DNA from: Linanthus parryae
Lineage: Eukaryota; Streptophyta; Magnoliopsida; Ericales; Polemoniaceae
DNA length: 64,000 bases
Direction of reading: 5' to 3'
Assembly (NCBI GenBank): GCA_023055425.1
Contig: JALGPY010000002.1
Location: 153,895,345-153,959,344, forward strand
Numbering within the stretch: the stretch's first letter is position 1; the number at the start of each line of letters is the position of its first letter. Of the stretch, positions 35,151 through 46,095 are shown piece after piece. The notes below the pieces were generated by a model, which was not told the origin of the DNA, did no database searches, and saw only the letters and a program-made list of their open reading frames with translations. The translations under genes were made by a program, and so were the position numbers.

Positions 35151-36707
35151 ATGGCAGAGAAAAGCAGGATCTTAATTCTTGGAGCAACAGGGTATATTGG
35201 GAAATACATAGTGGAAGCAAGTGCAAAATCTGGGCACCCAACCTTTGTGCTGGTTAGAACAAGTGCAACCTCAAGTCCTGAGAAATCTCAACTCTTAAAA
35301 AGCTTCAAGAACCATGGTGTTACAATCATATATGTAAGTACTGTTGTTTCCAGCTGATTAAGATATTTGATTACTTTATCGATCAGGTTTAGAATTTTAA
35401 AAGTAAGCTAAGTTGTTTTATGTGCAGGGAGACATGTACAATCACGAGAATTTGGTCAATGCGATCAAGCAAGTCGATATTGTCATATCGGCTGTTGGGT
35501 ACGAGCAACTGGCTGACCAGGATAAAATTATTGCTGCTATTAAAGAAGCTGGAAATATTAAGGCAAGCAATTTTCTTTTGTTAAATCCGAACTTCCAAAT
35601 TTAGGCCCAAAAGGTATATCCCATTTTCCCTTCCGTCTAAGTCAGTTTTAGACCGTTTTCAGAGGTTTCTGCCATCAGAATTTGGAATTGATGTTGACCG
35701 GGTCCACGCTGTCGAGCCGGCGGCAAGCTTCTTCCGAGTCAAGACTGAGATTCGCCGGAAAATTGAGACTGAAGGGATCCCGTACACCTATGTAGCAAAC
35801 AATGGCTTCCTCGGATATTGGATTTCTTCCTTGTCTTTTACACAAGAAAATTTCACCGGCCCTCCCAGAGACAAAATGGTCATTCTTGGAGATGGCACTC
35901 CCAAAGGTAATCCTCGTAATAACTATGATCAAGGATCCCATAAGGGGGCAAATGGCCACTGTAACGAATTATTCTTTAATGCAGGGGCGGATGTATGTAG
36001 AGACTGGTAGGGCCTATAGTCCCCACTCAATTTTCAAAAATTGTAGTTTTACACGTAATTTTTGTAACTCCCACAAAAGTTAAAAATTAATCACTACTAT
36101 CTATATAATTTAGATTTTAGCCCCCACTCATTCATCTATTTTTTCCTAATTTCAACTTTTAGCCCCCACTCCAATATATTTCTGGATCTGCCCTTGCTCT
36201 AATGATGTAACAATATTTCAGCAATATATGTCAAGGAAGAAGACATAGCAACTTATACAATAAAAGCGATTGATGATCCGCGAACTCTTAACAAGATCCT
36301 CTACATGCGTCTTCCTGGAAACATTCTGTCTTTCAATGACTTGGTGTCTATGTGGGAGAAAAAGATTGGCAAAACCCTCGAGAAAACATATGTTCTCGAG
36401 GATCAATTGCTCAGGGACATTGAAGGTAAACTCGATAAAGGTTTAATTGAATCTGTTACAACTTAGAGCAGTGAAAGATTCAGAAAATTAAACAATGCCC
36501 ACTAATTGATGGTGTCCATGTTCTTTTTTATTATGTGCAGATGCTACAATGCCCACAAAAATGATATTGGCTATTGGGTACTCTTCTTATGTGCAGGGTG
36601 ATAACACAAACTTTGATATTGAACCTTCATTTGGTGTGGAAGCTTCTGATCTCTATCCAGAGGTGAAGTGCACCACCATGGAAGAGTACCTGGATCAATA
36701 TGTTTAA
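35151..36707 (+). CDS. Isoflavone reductase-like / phenylcoumaran benzylic ether reductase
   Basis: Five exons: 35151-35333, 35428-35562, 35663-35906, 36222-36425 and 36541-36707. They join in frame to 310 residues, the usual length for this cytosolic NADPH-dependent reductase family of phenylpropanoid and lignan metabolism. Residues 11-17, GATGYIG, form the Rossmann dinucleotide loop. FLPSEFG follows near 108. Lys133 in FFRVKTEIRR matches the family's catalytic lysine. GDGTPKA, YVKEEDIATYTIKA, WEKKIGKTLEK and the ending EPSFGVEASDLYPEVK are family hallmarks. Introns 1, 3 and 4 are GT-AG; intron 2 begins GCAAGC. Intron 3 carries a MITE. The start is the first ATG after a CT-rich leader. No stop or frameshift is seen, so it is probably active. 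The precise substrate (PCBER, isoflavone or eugenol-type) cannot be told from sequence. It is the only intact host protein gene in the window. Confidence 0.92.
35982..36196. mobile_element. hAT-type MITE in intron 3 of the reductase gene
   Basis: Ends CAGGGGCGGATG and, inverted, CAAGGGCAGATC. The 8-bp flanks are CTTTAATG (35974-35981) and CTCTAATG (36197-36204), 7 of 8 identical. 215 bp, no gene. It makes up most of the 315-bp intron and leaves both splice sites intact. Confidence 0.75.
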
Positions 36708-36984
36708 TGTCGAGAACAATATTGAGCTACTTGTGTGCAACATATCATGAAATAATAACTTTAACTCTAGTCTTCCGACTTCTATGTCCTATAATTGTTC
36801 AACATGTTTTGCCGGGAAATACAATGCTATTGTTTGTCCCTTTTACCTAATTTTATGAAATTACGCCCTGTGCTCATATGATCATGTGATTCATGTCACT
36901 TGACAAAAAAAAAAAAAAAAAAAAAAAATTAAAAGAAGATTACTGGTATAATAAATGTCATGTACAGCATAATTGATTCAAGTG

Positions 36985-37358
36985 TAGTCGGAGATGAGAT
37001 ATTGGAGGAAACCAAACAGAACCATATGTTGATGATATCGATTGTCTGTTTAGTTCCCTCCAATTATGACCTACGACATTGCACCTCTTTAAGAAGATTT
37101 CTGGCGCCGATAAATGACCGAATCTGTGATATTGGTAAATGTTGGATATAAGATATTGGAGGAAACCAAATATAATTGGCATGATATTCTCGTTATACCA
37201 AGAGACATATTTAGTTTCCTCCAATTCTTACATACAGCAATGCACCTCTCTAATCTAAAAGCACTCGTTTGTTTATGCGTGAAAACTACAAAAGTTGGAC
37301 AGTGTTTGTCAAGTGTGCTATGTGGATTTTCTGAAACCATATAAGGTTCTATTTATAG
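36985..37358 (-). ncRNA. MicroRNA-like locus 2 (two foldbacks)
   Basis: TATA box at 37349-37358, then foldback A (about 37141-37235) and foldback B (about 36990-37070). The 3' arms read TTTGGTTTCCTCCAATATCT in both. The 5' arms are ATTGGAGGAAACTAAATA (A) and ATTGGAGGGAACTAAACA (B). The B pair is complementary over 18 bases with only G:U wobbles. The spacer is also similar to the other loci, including a GCAATGTCGTAGGTC-like stretch just 5' of foldback B. Flanking similarity reaches about 37575, with ATATGCATGCC upstream near 37480. It lies just downstream of the reductase gene, on the other strand. No named miRNA family is recognised. Confidence 0.65.
37349..37358 (-). promoter_or_regulatory. 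TATA box of microRNA-like locus 2
   Basis: CTATAAATAG on the minus strand, about 115 nt before foldback A. Confidence 0.65.
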
Positions 37359-37575
37359 CCACAAGACTTGAGAATTGGCATGTCTTGGTACAATTCAGTA
37401 CTTCACCAACAGAACAGTCACACACTAGTAGCTGTTAACTGAACAAGAGATCTCCGAAAATCTTTCAAGGAAACACCATATGCATGCCTTCAAATCTCTC
37501 CCACTCTCGCTCCAGTTGTACCTGCTTCTGGCTTCAACTTGCAATATAATCTCTTTTTAATAAATCCAATAAGAT

Positions 37576-38162
37576 CACTAGTAGTCCCTAACCCCTTTAA
37601 CAATAATAATAAAGTAGTACATAAAACCGGAAAAAAGAAATCGTAAAAATATTTCAGATACATATTTCACCAAAGAAAAGTCGCGGCAGTCCAACATAGA
37701 ATAGTAGTCATTACATTTCAGTGGTTGATTGGGAGTACAACTTTCCAGGTTCAGTAAACAAATAAACATACATAATTTTGCATTGACCAGATCAAATTTA
37801 AAGAATTTGGCTAACCGGCGAATTTCAATCCCATGCTTTGCGATGCTCATGACAATCAAAGGGAACGGTAGTTGACTGGATCGGAAACGGAGGGAATTAA
37901 AATTGGGAGAAACAGCTTCGGAAGCCGTTTTGGAGCTGATGCGCTGAATACAGCTTTGGGAGCGCAGCAACCTTGGTCGCGCGTGAGAGCGTGTTACAAT
38001 TACTTTTGATGTGTTTTTTTTTTACCCAGTTCCGAATTCGACCCCGAGTCGATTGGTGCGGGTGGTGATGTTGATTGAAGATAGTAAGATCGTTGAATCA
38101 CAGCCAGCCCGTGAGTTACTACGCGGACAGAAGCAAATACTACTAAGTGATCCAAAAACTGG
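37576..38162. other. Unassigned sequence
   Basis: A 130-codon minus frame (37578-37970) shows no motif I recognise and no supporting structure. I treat this stretch as intergenic. Confidence 0.3.
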
Positions 38163-38170
38163 ACGAGAGG

Positions 38171-38542
38171 TAGTGGCCGAGCTAGGATTTTAGTGTAGGG
38201 GGGCACAATTTTTTTTTAAGGAGAGGGTATAGATTTTCAATAAATAAAAATTATATTAGTGTAATAAATATTATTGTCGTTTTGTGTATTTATGAAAAAA
38301 TAAAAAGGTAATTGTGTATTTTTTTGAAATAAAAGGGTAATTGTGTATAATAAATTGGTGGTGCTTTTTTGCCAAAAAAAAATGCTCTTGGCAAGAATCG
38401 AACCCGGAACATAAGTTTTGCAAAAAACACATCAACCACTGGACCAAAGTAAAAATATTGGGGTACCCCAGTGTTTCCGGGAAAATAGGGGGGGAGGGGG
38501 GGGGCACGTGCCCCCTCGTGCCCCTACATGGCTCCGCCCCTG
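38171..38542. mobile_element. hAT-type MITE, tandem copy 1
   Basis: Ends TAGTGGCCGAGCTAGGATTT and, inverted, CAGGGGCGGAGCCATGTAG, a known style of plant hAT termini. Flanked by ACGAGAGG at 38163-38170 and 38543-38550. Inside, read on the minus strand, are a pol III A-box-like TGGTCCAGTGG (38436-38446) and B-box-like GGTTCGATTCT (38394-38404), spaced as in a tRNA. It lacks about 64 bp found in its tandem partner. Confidence 0.8.
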
Positions 38543-38550
38543 ACGAGAGG

Positions 38551-38964
38551 TAGTGGCGGAGCCAGGATTTTAGTATAGGGGGGGCACAATTTTTTTTAAA
38601 GGAGAGGGTATAGATTTTCAATAAATAAAAATTATATTAGTGTAATAAATATTATTGTCGTTTTGTGTATTTATGAAAAAATAAAAGGGTAACTGTGTGT
38701 ATAATAAATAGGTGGTGCTTTTTTGTCAAAAAAAAAAATGCTCTTGGCAAGAATCGAACCTGGAACATAAGTTTTACAAAAAAACATCCCAACCACTGGA
38801 CCAGAGTATCAATAATGCTATGATAGGGTGGCACACGTATATATATTCAATACTAGCATAACTAAAAAAAGTAAAAATATAGGGGTACCCTAGTGTTTCC
38901 GGGAAAATAAGGAGAGGGGGGGGGGGCACGTGCCACCTCGTGCCCCTACATGACTCCCCCCCTG
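38551..38964. mobile_element. hAT-type MITE, tandem copy 2
   Basis: Starts TAGTGGCGGAGCCAGGATTT and ends with ACTCCCCCCCTG. A third ACGAGAGG follows at 38965-38972, so the two elements share the middle 8-bp site. It carries the same tRNA-like A and B boxes on the minus strand (38793-38803 and 38750-38760). Confidence 0.8.
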
Positions 38965-39261
38965 ACGAGAGGCAAGCAACGAACCAAGAACTGAAACCCT
39001 GGGAACGTTTCAGCTTTGTTGCCATGATATGCATATTTGTGGAAGAATAATATGTATTCATCACCGAAAAAGGTTGTACAAAGTCCTATAAATAGTTTGT
39101 AGAGTAATACTAAAATGATACCCAAGCTCCCTGTTATTACGTAAGAGCGAAAATAACCCTAAACAGAATACAGGTTCTTCAAAATATATTGTAAAAATTA
39201 ACCATTTGTGTACTCTTTGTTCTATAGGCTCGAGCCCTTTGTAAAAATCACCCACTACATC

Positions 39262-39358
39262 TAGGGTGGTAGCTCAAGTGGTAGAGCGTTGAAGCGCCTG
39301 CTTGAGGTCCCGGGTTCAAACCCGTTTGACGACAAACAATATCTCAAAAAAAAAAAAA
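39262..39358 (+). mobile_element. tRNA-derived SINE
   Basis: TAGCTCAAGTGGTAGAGC gives a tRNA-like D arm and pol III A box. GGTTCAAACCC is a B box about 45 nt on. A 13-base A run ends it. The acceptor stem does not close and the anticodon arm is poor, so it is not a working tRNA gene. I could not settle a target duplication. Confidence 0.6.
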
Positions 39359-39425
39359 GAACCCTTCAAGTACTGAGGCTCCACCTTTTTAACTTTTTTT
39401 ATGTGATTTTTATAGTTTATTATAA

Positions 39426-40163
39426 AGGGTAAAAGACACTTATCACCCCTGACAATTGGATTAATTTCATTCTGCTACCCTAACATTTGGGAAAAGACAC
39501 TTTGCACCATTTTTATGGATGGAGCTGACGAAAGACTAACAGACCAGGCCAAAAGACGAGTTTACCCTAGTAATTTTGATAAATGACCTTCTATATATCC
39601 CCTTTCTTTTCATTTTTCTCTTCTCATTCTTCTTCCCTTCTCTTCTGTAACCCTATCCTCCACCCATACCAGCCCAACCCATTTCACTCCGAATCCACCA
39701 AATTTTCCTCCTCGTCAACTAAATCCTATCTCTACCCGCACATAGACATGAAAGAGTTCGTCGAGAACCTCTTCCCCGACACCCACCAAGTCTCTGCCCC
39801 CTCCGCCCCACTGGAATGCCTCAAATAGTTCCTCACCATCATCCCCGACGCCGTCCTCCATCGAGGCGAGGTTTCCAGTGGAACGGGGAACCAAGACCGA
39901 TTGATTGGGAATTTTTGAGAACCCACGTCATAGATCGCGAGGTCATTTCACCAAATCCAGACTCGGGTCAACCTCGTCCGCGACGTCGATTGTGAGGTCG
40001 AGCTTGTGTTTTTTGTCGAGGAACGAGAGTAGTCAACGGCGTTGGGCGACTGGCGATAGCAGCGGTGAAGGGCGGCCCTGTTCTCCTCCGTGTTAACATC
40101 CTTCTTCCTGAGCTTCAGTGGCTTCCATTGATGGGGGATTTTGGTCGATCTGGTTTTTATTGA

Positions 40164-40207
<44 letters not shown>

Positions 40208-40430
40208 TAATAATACATCGGGGAGTAAAAGGCAAGCAGGAAGAAAAGGCTCTGCCTTTTCGAAGATTTTAGTGGTAAACTAGAAAATTTCGATGATTTT
40301 AGGCGTGAATTGAGTTTGAATCTGGGTGTGATCTTGGAAGAAAAAGCTCTGCCTTTTCCGATTCAACCCCCTTCTAGTTTTTGTTCTTGAGACTATGAGA
40401 TCTTGCTTGATCATATTCAAGAACCCAGGT
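39426..40430 (+). other. Unresolved segment with gene-like fragment and GA repeat
   Basis: Starts GGGTAAAAGACACTTATCACC, like the segment at 16554. A C-rich region follows with a frame containing DMKEFVENLFPDTH (39748-39828), which looks gene-derived but which I cannot name. A GA microsatellite lies at about 40167-40204. It may be another captured gene piece. Confidence 0.35.
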
Positions 40431-40439
40431 GATGGGCTA

Positions 40440-41561
40440 GTAGCGATCTCGGTGGGATTGTTTGATCTAGGAAATCAATTTAAACTTTATATTGCTCTAA
40501 TTCTTTCATCTAATGAAATATTAGGGATGGACTAGACTTTTATAATTAATAATCTGTATTAATTACAAAACTGCTCCTCTACTAATCTGATCCATACTTG
40601 GATTAATTAGTAGTTTAGTCCACTTTGCTGTTTAGTCCAACTAAATATGCACATTGTTGTACTTTGATCCCTGAATCTTTAACAGTTAATTAGTCTAACT
40701 AATTAACATCTACAATCTAATCCTTTAGTGTGCGACCCTGCAGGTTCCTATTACATTGGAAGTAACAAGTACAAACATTGAGCGGTGTCTAGCAACACAT
40801 CAATGCTACCCAACTAATAGGAATAATCAGTGACTTGACAAACCTCTTTGACCAATGTTATCGTGTTGTATATGTCCCTTTATCACAATATCCGGAATGG
40901 ACACGAGACACAGATGTCACACTCGTGTATTCAATCCATAATTTCTCGATCCTAGGAATAGACTCATCTGAATAGATAACAACAATATCATATATTGATT
41001 TACTTGAGCCTGGCCAGGCATTTATAAGTACTACTCATCGAGTGGCCGCGGATACATGCTACCGTTATGTGGGAGGGACAAATCCTCTCAACATCACTAC
41101 CCTTTCTTAGCTTGCTTCATATCATGCCCGATTATTGCCTTTATATTCACCTAGTTATGGTGAAACGTTTAACGATATCAAAACATGATAACTCACAACT
41201 AGAGTATCTAGTGACATCAAGTCAAAGGACTAGAACACCATTGTCACTACGAGAAATACTTGTGACATTCACATAACTCCCATGTAGCCTTCTCGTGGTG
41301 CGTCAATTAAGTATGCCATTACTCCCAATGCATACCCATGTGTTCGAATTGATATCTCCATATCAATCTACCCAGATACTAGTCTCTATGCATAGTGATC
41401 GTCCTAATAACCATTATACTTGACTTGAGATAATTTAAGATAAACAACATTTGCAATCTTAGGACTTAATTATATTATTATATCCATCTATAATAAAATT
41501 AATATTCTAGCCAAAACAATTTGCACACTAAAATATAATGCCTCTAGAGCATCTACACCAA
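40440..41561 (-). repeat. Angela-like LTR fragment
   Basis: Aligns with 4574-6141 in the same orientation. Shared blocks include CACAATATCCGGAATGGACACG, TTATGTGGGAGGGACAAATCC and the end ATGCCTCTAGAGCATC. The LTR's left part is missing and it is well diverged, so this is an older family member. Confidence 0.75.
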
Positions 41562-44510
41562 TATGACTCACCTCACAAAAGCTTCTGATACACGCAACAA
41601 TCATACTTGCACTTCCGGTAATCTATCTTCAACATGAAATTGTCAAAACTCTTGTACAATTGTTTCGGAGACTGCTTCAGTTCATAAAGAGATCTTTTCA
41701 ACTTGCACGCATAGTCTTCTTTTCCAGGAACTCGGAATCATTTTGGTTGGCTCATGCATATCTTCTTTACCAAGTCTCCGTGTATGAAAGTTCTTTTCAC
41801 GTCCAACTGCTCAAGTTCTAAGTCCTGGTGTGCGACCACCGCTAGTAGCACCTTGATTGAAGTATGCATGCATACATGTGAGAAGATCTCTTTGTAGTCA
41901 ACTCCTTTTCGTTCTGACTAACCCCCTTGCAACCAGCCTTGCCTTAAACTTGACGCCCTCTCCAGCATTAGTTCCTTCCTTTCTTCTGAAAACCCACTTG
42001 CAAGTGACTATCTTCATTCCATTGGCAATTTTACAAGCTCCCAAGTCAATTTCCTGCTAAGAGACTTCATCTCTTCTCCCATTGCGACAATCCATTGTGC
42101 TGACTCAGAACTAAAAATTGTAGTCTTATAGGTGGATGTCTCATCCTCCACCTATTCGGATACCTGCAGTGCATATCACACCATACTATCATCCATGTAT
42201 GTAGCTGGAGGTTTTATGACTCTCCTAGGTCTTCCTTCAGCAATACTCTGATGCATAGGTTACTTTGGTAGCGAGGCATCCTCGTCAGACTCTTTGCTTC
42301 TTCCTCTTCATACTTTTGGCTGTGGTGGTGGCTATTTAGGCTCCTTAACATCTTTATGACCTAAACTTGCCTCCACCTTCTTCTCTGCAGCTCCAACCAC
42401 TATCTCCACGGGACTTGATTTTAGCATCGAAATCTTATCGAAAACTACACTTTTTCTAAGTATAATCTTGTTGTTGATCTTATAATTTTCACACATGTCC
42501 CATAGCCCATGAAAACTCCCTTCTTATCCCTTGGTTCTAGCTTGCTAACATCCACATTGTAATATGCAACACAACCAAAGACCTCAGATACGAGTAATCT
42601 GCTCATTTTTTGGACCATACCTCAATAGGAATCTTGCATCCTATGCCTGTGTGCGGGCTCCGATTTACGAGATAACAAGGCATAGTAACTTCCACTCCCC
42701 AGAAACCTCTAGTAAGACCTGCATTCGAAAGCATACATCGCACCTTCGCTAAAAGTAACTTATTCATTCGTTTGGCTATACCATTCTTCTGTGCAATGGC
42801 GAGCAACTCCCTGATCCTTGCAGAATTCATCAAGCTGGTGAACAAGCCTCCAAGCCGTAGTTCGTGCGCAACCTCTCCACCTTCTTTCCCACATGATTTT
42901 CTACCAAGTTCTTCCATTCCTTGAATTTTTTGAAGGATTTACTTTATTCTTCATCACGAATATCCAAGTCATCCTTGATTAGTTGTCAATGATGCTCAGA
43001 AAGTATCTGTAAGCGCCTATCACCTCAACTCGAAATGGAATCCAGCAATCTGAATGGATACAATACAAAGTTACTTTCTTCCTATGAACCGCCTCTGGGA
43101 ACTTGCTACGATGTAGCTTCCCTTACACGCAATGCTCACAAAACCCTAGGATCTTGGCCGTGTTCCCGGTGAGATAGCCTTTCTTGTGAAGTTCATGCAT
43201 TCCACGTACACTCATAAGGCCGAGCCTCGTTATGCCATAGCATGGTTTGATCAGCTTTGTTAATCTCGTCTTATACAACTCCGACCGAACCTGTGATCTC
43301 CGAACCTGTAGCACATACAAATTTCCATCCTTGGACCCCTTTGAGTAACACATTAGGACCCTTTTAGATTTATAGATCTCAACCTTAACCTTTGAAACTA
43401 TAACACTTGCTTTCAAGTAGATTTAAAAAAATCAGATTCTTTGTGACAAGTGGTACGTGTCTAACCTCCTTCAATGTGCATGTATTCCCATCATGTGTCT
43501 TGAATCTAACTGAAACGTTTCTATCACCTTGAAAACAACTCTATTTGCCATTTGGATAGAGCATCCGTGTGCACGGTTATTGCTTGAAAATAGTTCCCTG
43601 TTAGAACACATGTGATAGGAAGCCCCAGATTCAATAAGCCATGCATCGGGATGATGTGTGGCAACATCCGCCAGTGGGAAAAAATTTTCTTCGGACGAAT
43701 TCCCTTTCTTCACCACGGCTGCATATTCATGTTGTCCCCGTTAACCTCGTTTCAGGCAATCTCTCTTCCAGTGTTCCTTTTCCTTGAATCAAGCACATAT
43801 ATCCTTGGGACACTTAGAACCAGAAACTATTTTTCCTTATTCTTCTTACCGTTCTTGCTTCCTCCCATCTCCATCAATACGGAAGAATGGTCCTCCATAC
43901 TTGTGCCTTCGCCCTTGTGGCGTAATTCCCTAGCATGAAGAGCCGATCTCACCTCCTCTAGAGATATGCTATCCTTATTCTCAATAAGGGACCGCACGAA
44001 GTTCTCGTATTATGGAAGTAACAAAACCAATAATTAGAGTGTGGCACCCTCATCATTCACCTTCTCGTGCATATTATAAAAATCTAAAGAATTGTGTTCA
44101 ATTGATCAAGATGATCCTTGAGAGTCGAACCTTCGAGCATCCATAAAGTGAAAAACCGCTTATTTAGCATTAACTTGCTGGTGAGTGACTTCTTCATGTC
44201 GATACTCTCCAACTTGAGCCATAAATCCGCCGTCGTAGTCGGATTTGCTACCTCTGTGATAATATCATCCAATAACCACATCATGATCTTCGAGTGTACC
44301 TTCTCATCCATTAACCTATACTCCATTGATGCAACAACAATGTCTCCCTTTTTCGTGAACAAAGGCGTCTAAATTCCTTATGACTTCAATAAGGCGCACA
44401 TATTGATCTTCCACAGACCGAAGTTGTTCCCTCCCGTCAACCTATCGATCATCAAAATCGGCCCAGACATTGTTCTTGGTGGAGTAATCATGACCTCAGC
44501 TCTGATACTT
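41562..44510 (-). pseudogene. Decayed copia gag-pol
   Basis: Minus-strand order from 44510 down: gag (44362-44084, with YRLMDEKVHSKIMMWLLDDI), protease (43716-43471, AWLIESGASYHMC, where the catalytic Asp of DSGA is replaced), the gag-pre-integrase zinc region (43416-43123), integrase C-terminal part (42917-42603, with CYLVNRSPHTG), and RT start near 42050-41900 (TCKWVFRRKEGTN, FKARLVARG). Many stops lie between. A primer site GTATCAGAGCTGAGG lies at 44493-44508. Confidence 0.8.
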
Positions 44511-44849
44511 CTTTTTTATAGCACTCCTACCTAACGAACAATGAACGTAATCGAAGGAAAACACAAAATTTTAACGTGGTTCGCTAGACAAAGTATGCTA
44601 ATTACATCCACAGCGAAGAACAACATTTATTTATCAAGAGTAACGATTACAAACTATTGCATACTAATCTAAGAACCCTAAGGGTCATTTTATAGTGCCC
44701 TGGATCGCCCCATAGAGTTTGAGTTTGCCATCTTCCTTTGGAGGATTTGTGTGTTCATGAATCACCTTATTCTCACGTTATTATGGCTGATCATTCAGAG
44801 TTTTTTCAACTTTTTAACAGTTGAAGGTCGTCATTCCACTCACGTTGAT
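44511..44849 (-). repeat. 5' LTR remnant of the copia pseudogene
   Basis: The sequence next to the primer site, with AACGTGGTTCGCT near 44574, has the look of a copia LTR end. The outer end is obscured by the candidate MITE at 44850. Confidence 0.4.
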
Positions 44850-45426
44850 TAGGGATGGTAATACGGCGCGGTCCGATCCAAAATCCAATCGATCTGAGCT
44901 GAATGGGTGGGTCCGAATGCGATCCAATTGAAAATGGATCGGATTTCAATCGGGGAAGCCAGACCCGGTCGGATTTGGATCTAGATTGGATATGAGGGCA
45001 GATCCACTGGGGATACGACACGATCCGATCCGGCATATATGGGTTAGACGTACGAATATATCCATTTTTTCGCCCCACTTACACTTACAAGAAGAATACA
45101 ACAACAAATCTACCCACAAACCTTTTCTTTTGTATAATAGGCTTCTTACTTGCAAACATGCCTAAGAGTAGGCAATACTTTTTATATTTTAAGTTAGTTT
45201 TTGCGTTTAGTTGCAACCCCGAACTTGATCCGATCTATATTCGATCCGGCCACATTATATGGATCTCCAGACCGAATTTGGATAAGCTAAATGAAAACCG
45301 ATCAGATCTAATCCGAAATCAGTGATGATCCGAACGGATGTGGACCGGATCTTGATCACACTCCTCCTAGTCGAATCTGGATCGGGAAGGGTTGATCTGA
45401 TCCGGCTCTGACCCGTTGCCATCCCA
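44850..45426. mobile_element. Candidate hAT-like MITE
   Basis: Ends TAGGGATGGTAATACGG and, inverted, TGGGATGGCAACGGGTC, the usual form of one plant hAT MITE group. The interior is filled with GGATCCG- and CGATCC-like palindromes. I could not find the expected 8-bp target duplication, so the borders are unsure. Confidence 0.5.
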
Positions 45427-46095
45427 ATCCTTTGGCTCCCTCCATTGTGTGCTGGAAGCCTGGTAGGTTTAGGTGTCGGGAAACATGGCGATTGATAATG
45501 ATCAACCATTCGTACCCATGCAATTTTAAAGGGGAATTTTAACATGATTAGGGATTTCCTTAAAGAAAAGTACTGTATGTGAAGTACTGTGAGCCACGAG
45601 TCCAACAAGTTGTTTTCAAGCCGGCATCCAACTGGAGGGTGATGATATACAGTCGCCTTATTTCCGACATCAAACAATGTAATCCTCTTTTCCAAAATGC
45701 CCGAAAAATCCATCTTTTTTCAGTCGTTGAATCTCTCTGTATCGATCAATGTGATGGATGTAATAAAATTGCCTGGACTCGCACCCAAAAAAATGTGAGA
45801 ACTCCATTTATCGAGTTCAGCAAAGGATCTCCCTACATGAGGTTCCGGGTTCGATCCCGACTATATGATGGAAGTCTAAAAAATAAAAATAAAATCCTGA
45901 TTTTTTATAGCCAGAGAGAACGAATAACTTCAAAGGACAAAAACTGCGGAATCGCATCAGGATCATCACCTAGAAACAATCTCACAAAATAGAAAATGTA
46001 CAATGGTGTTGAAAAAATCCTGAACGAGCAAAATGTTACCGAATATTCTAATTTTCTAATGAAGCCTATGTTGAATGAAACATAATGCTGCAAAG

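Noticed and set aside
36985..37358. Naming the foldback family after a known miRNA such as miR482
   Set aside because: The CCTCC core is loosely reminiscent, but the full arm does not fit the miR482/2118 consensus. No name is justified.
39262..39340. Functional tRNA gene
   Set aside because: D and T arms are present but acceptor and anticodon stems do not form. SINE or pseudogene fits better.
45255..45713. 152-codon minus frame
   Set aside because: Runs through the palindrome-rich candidate MITE and its flank, with repetitive Asp/Arg/Ser translation and no motif.
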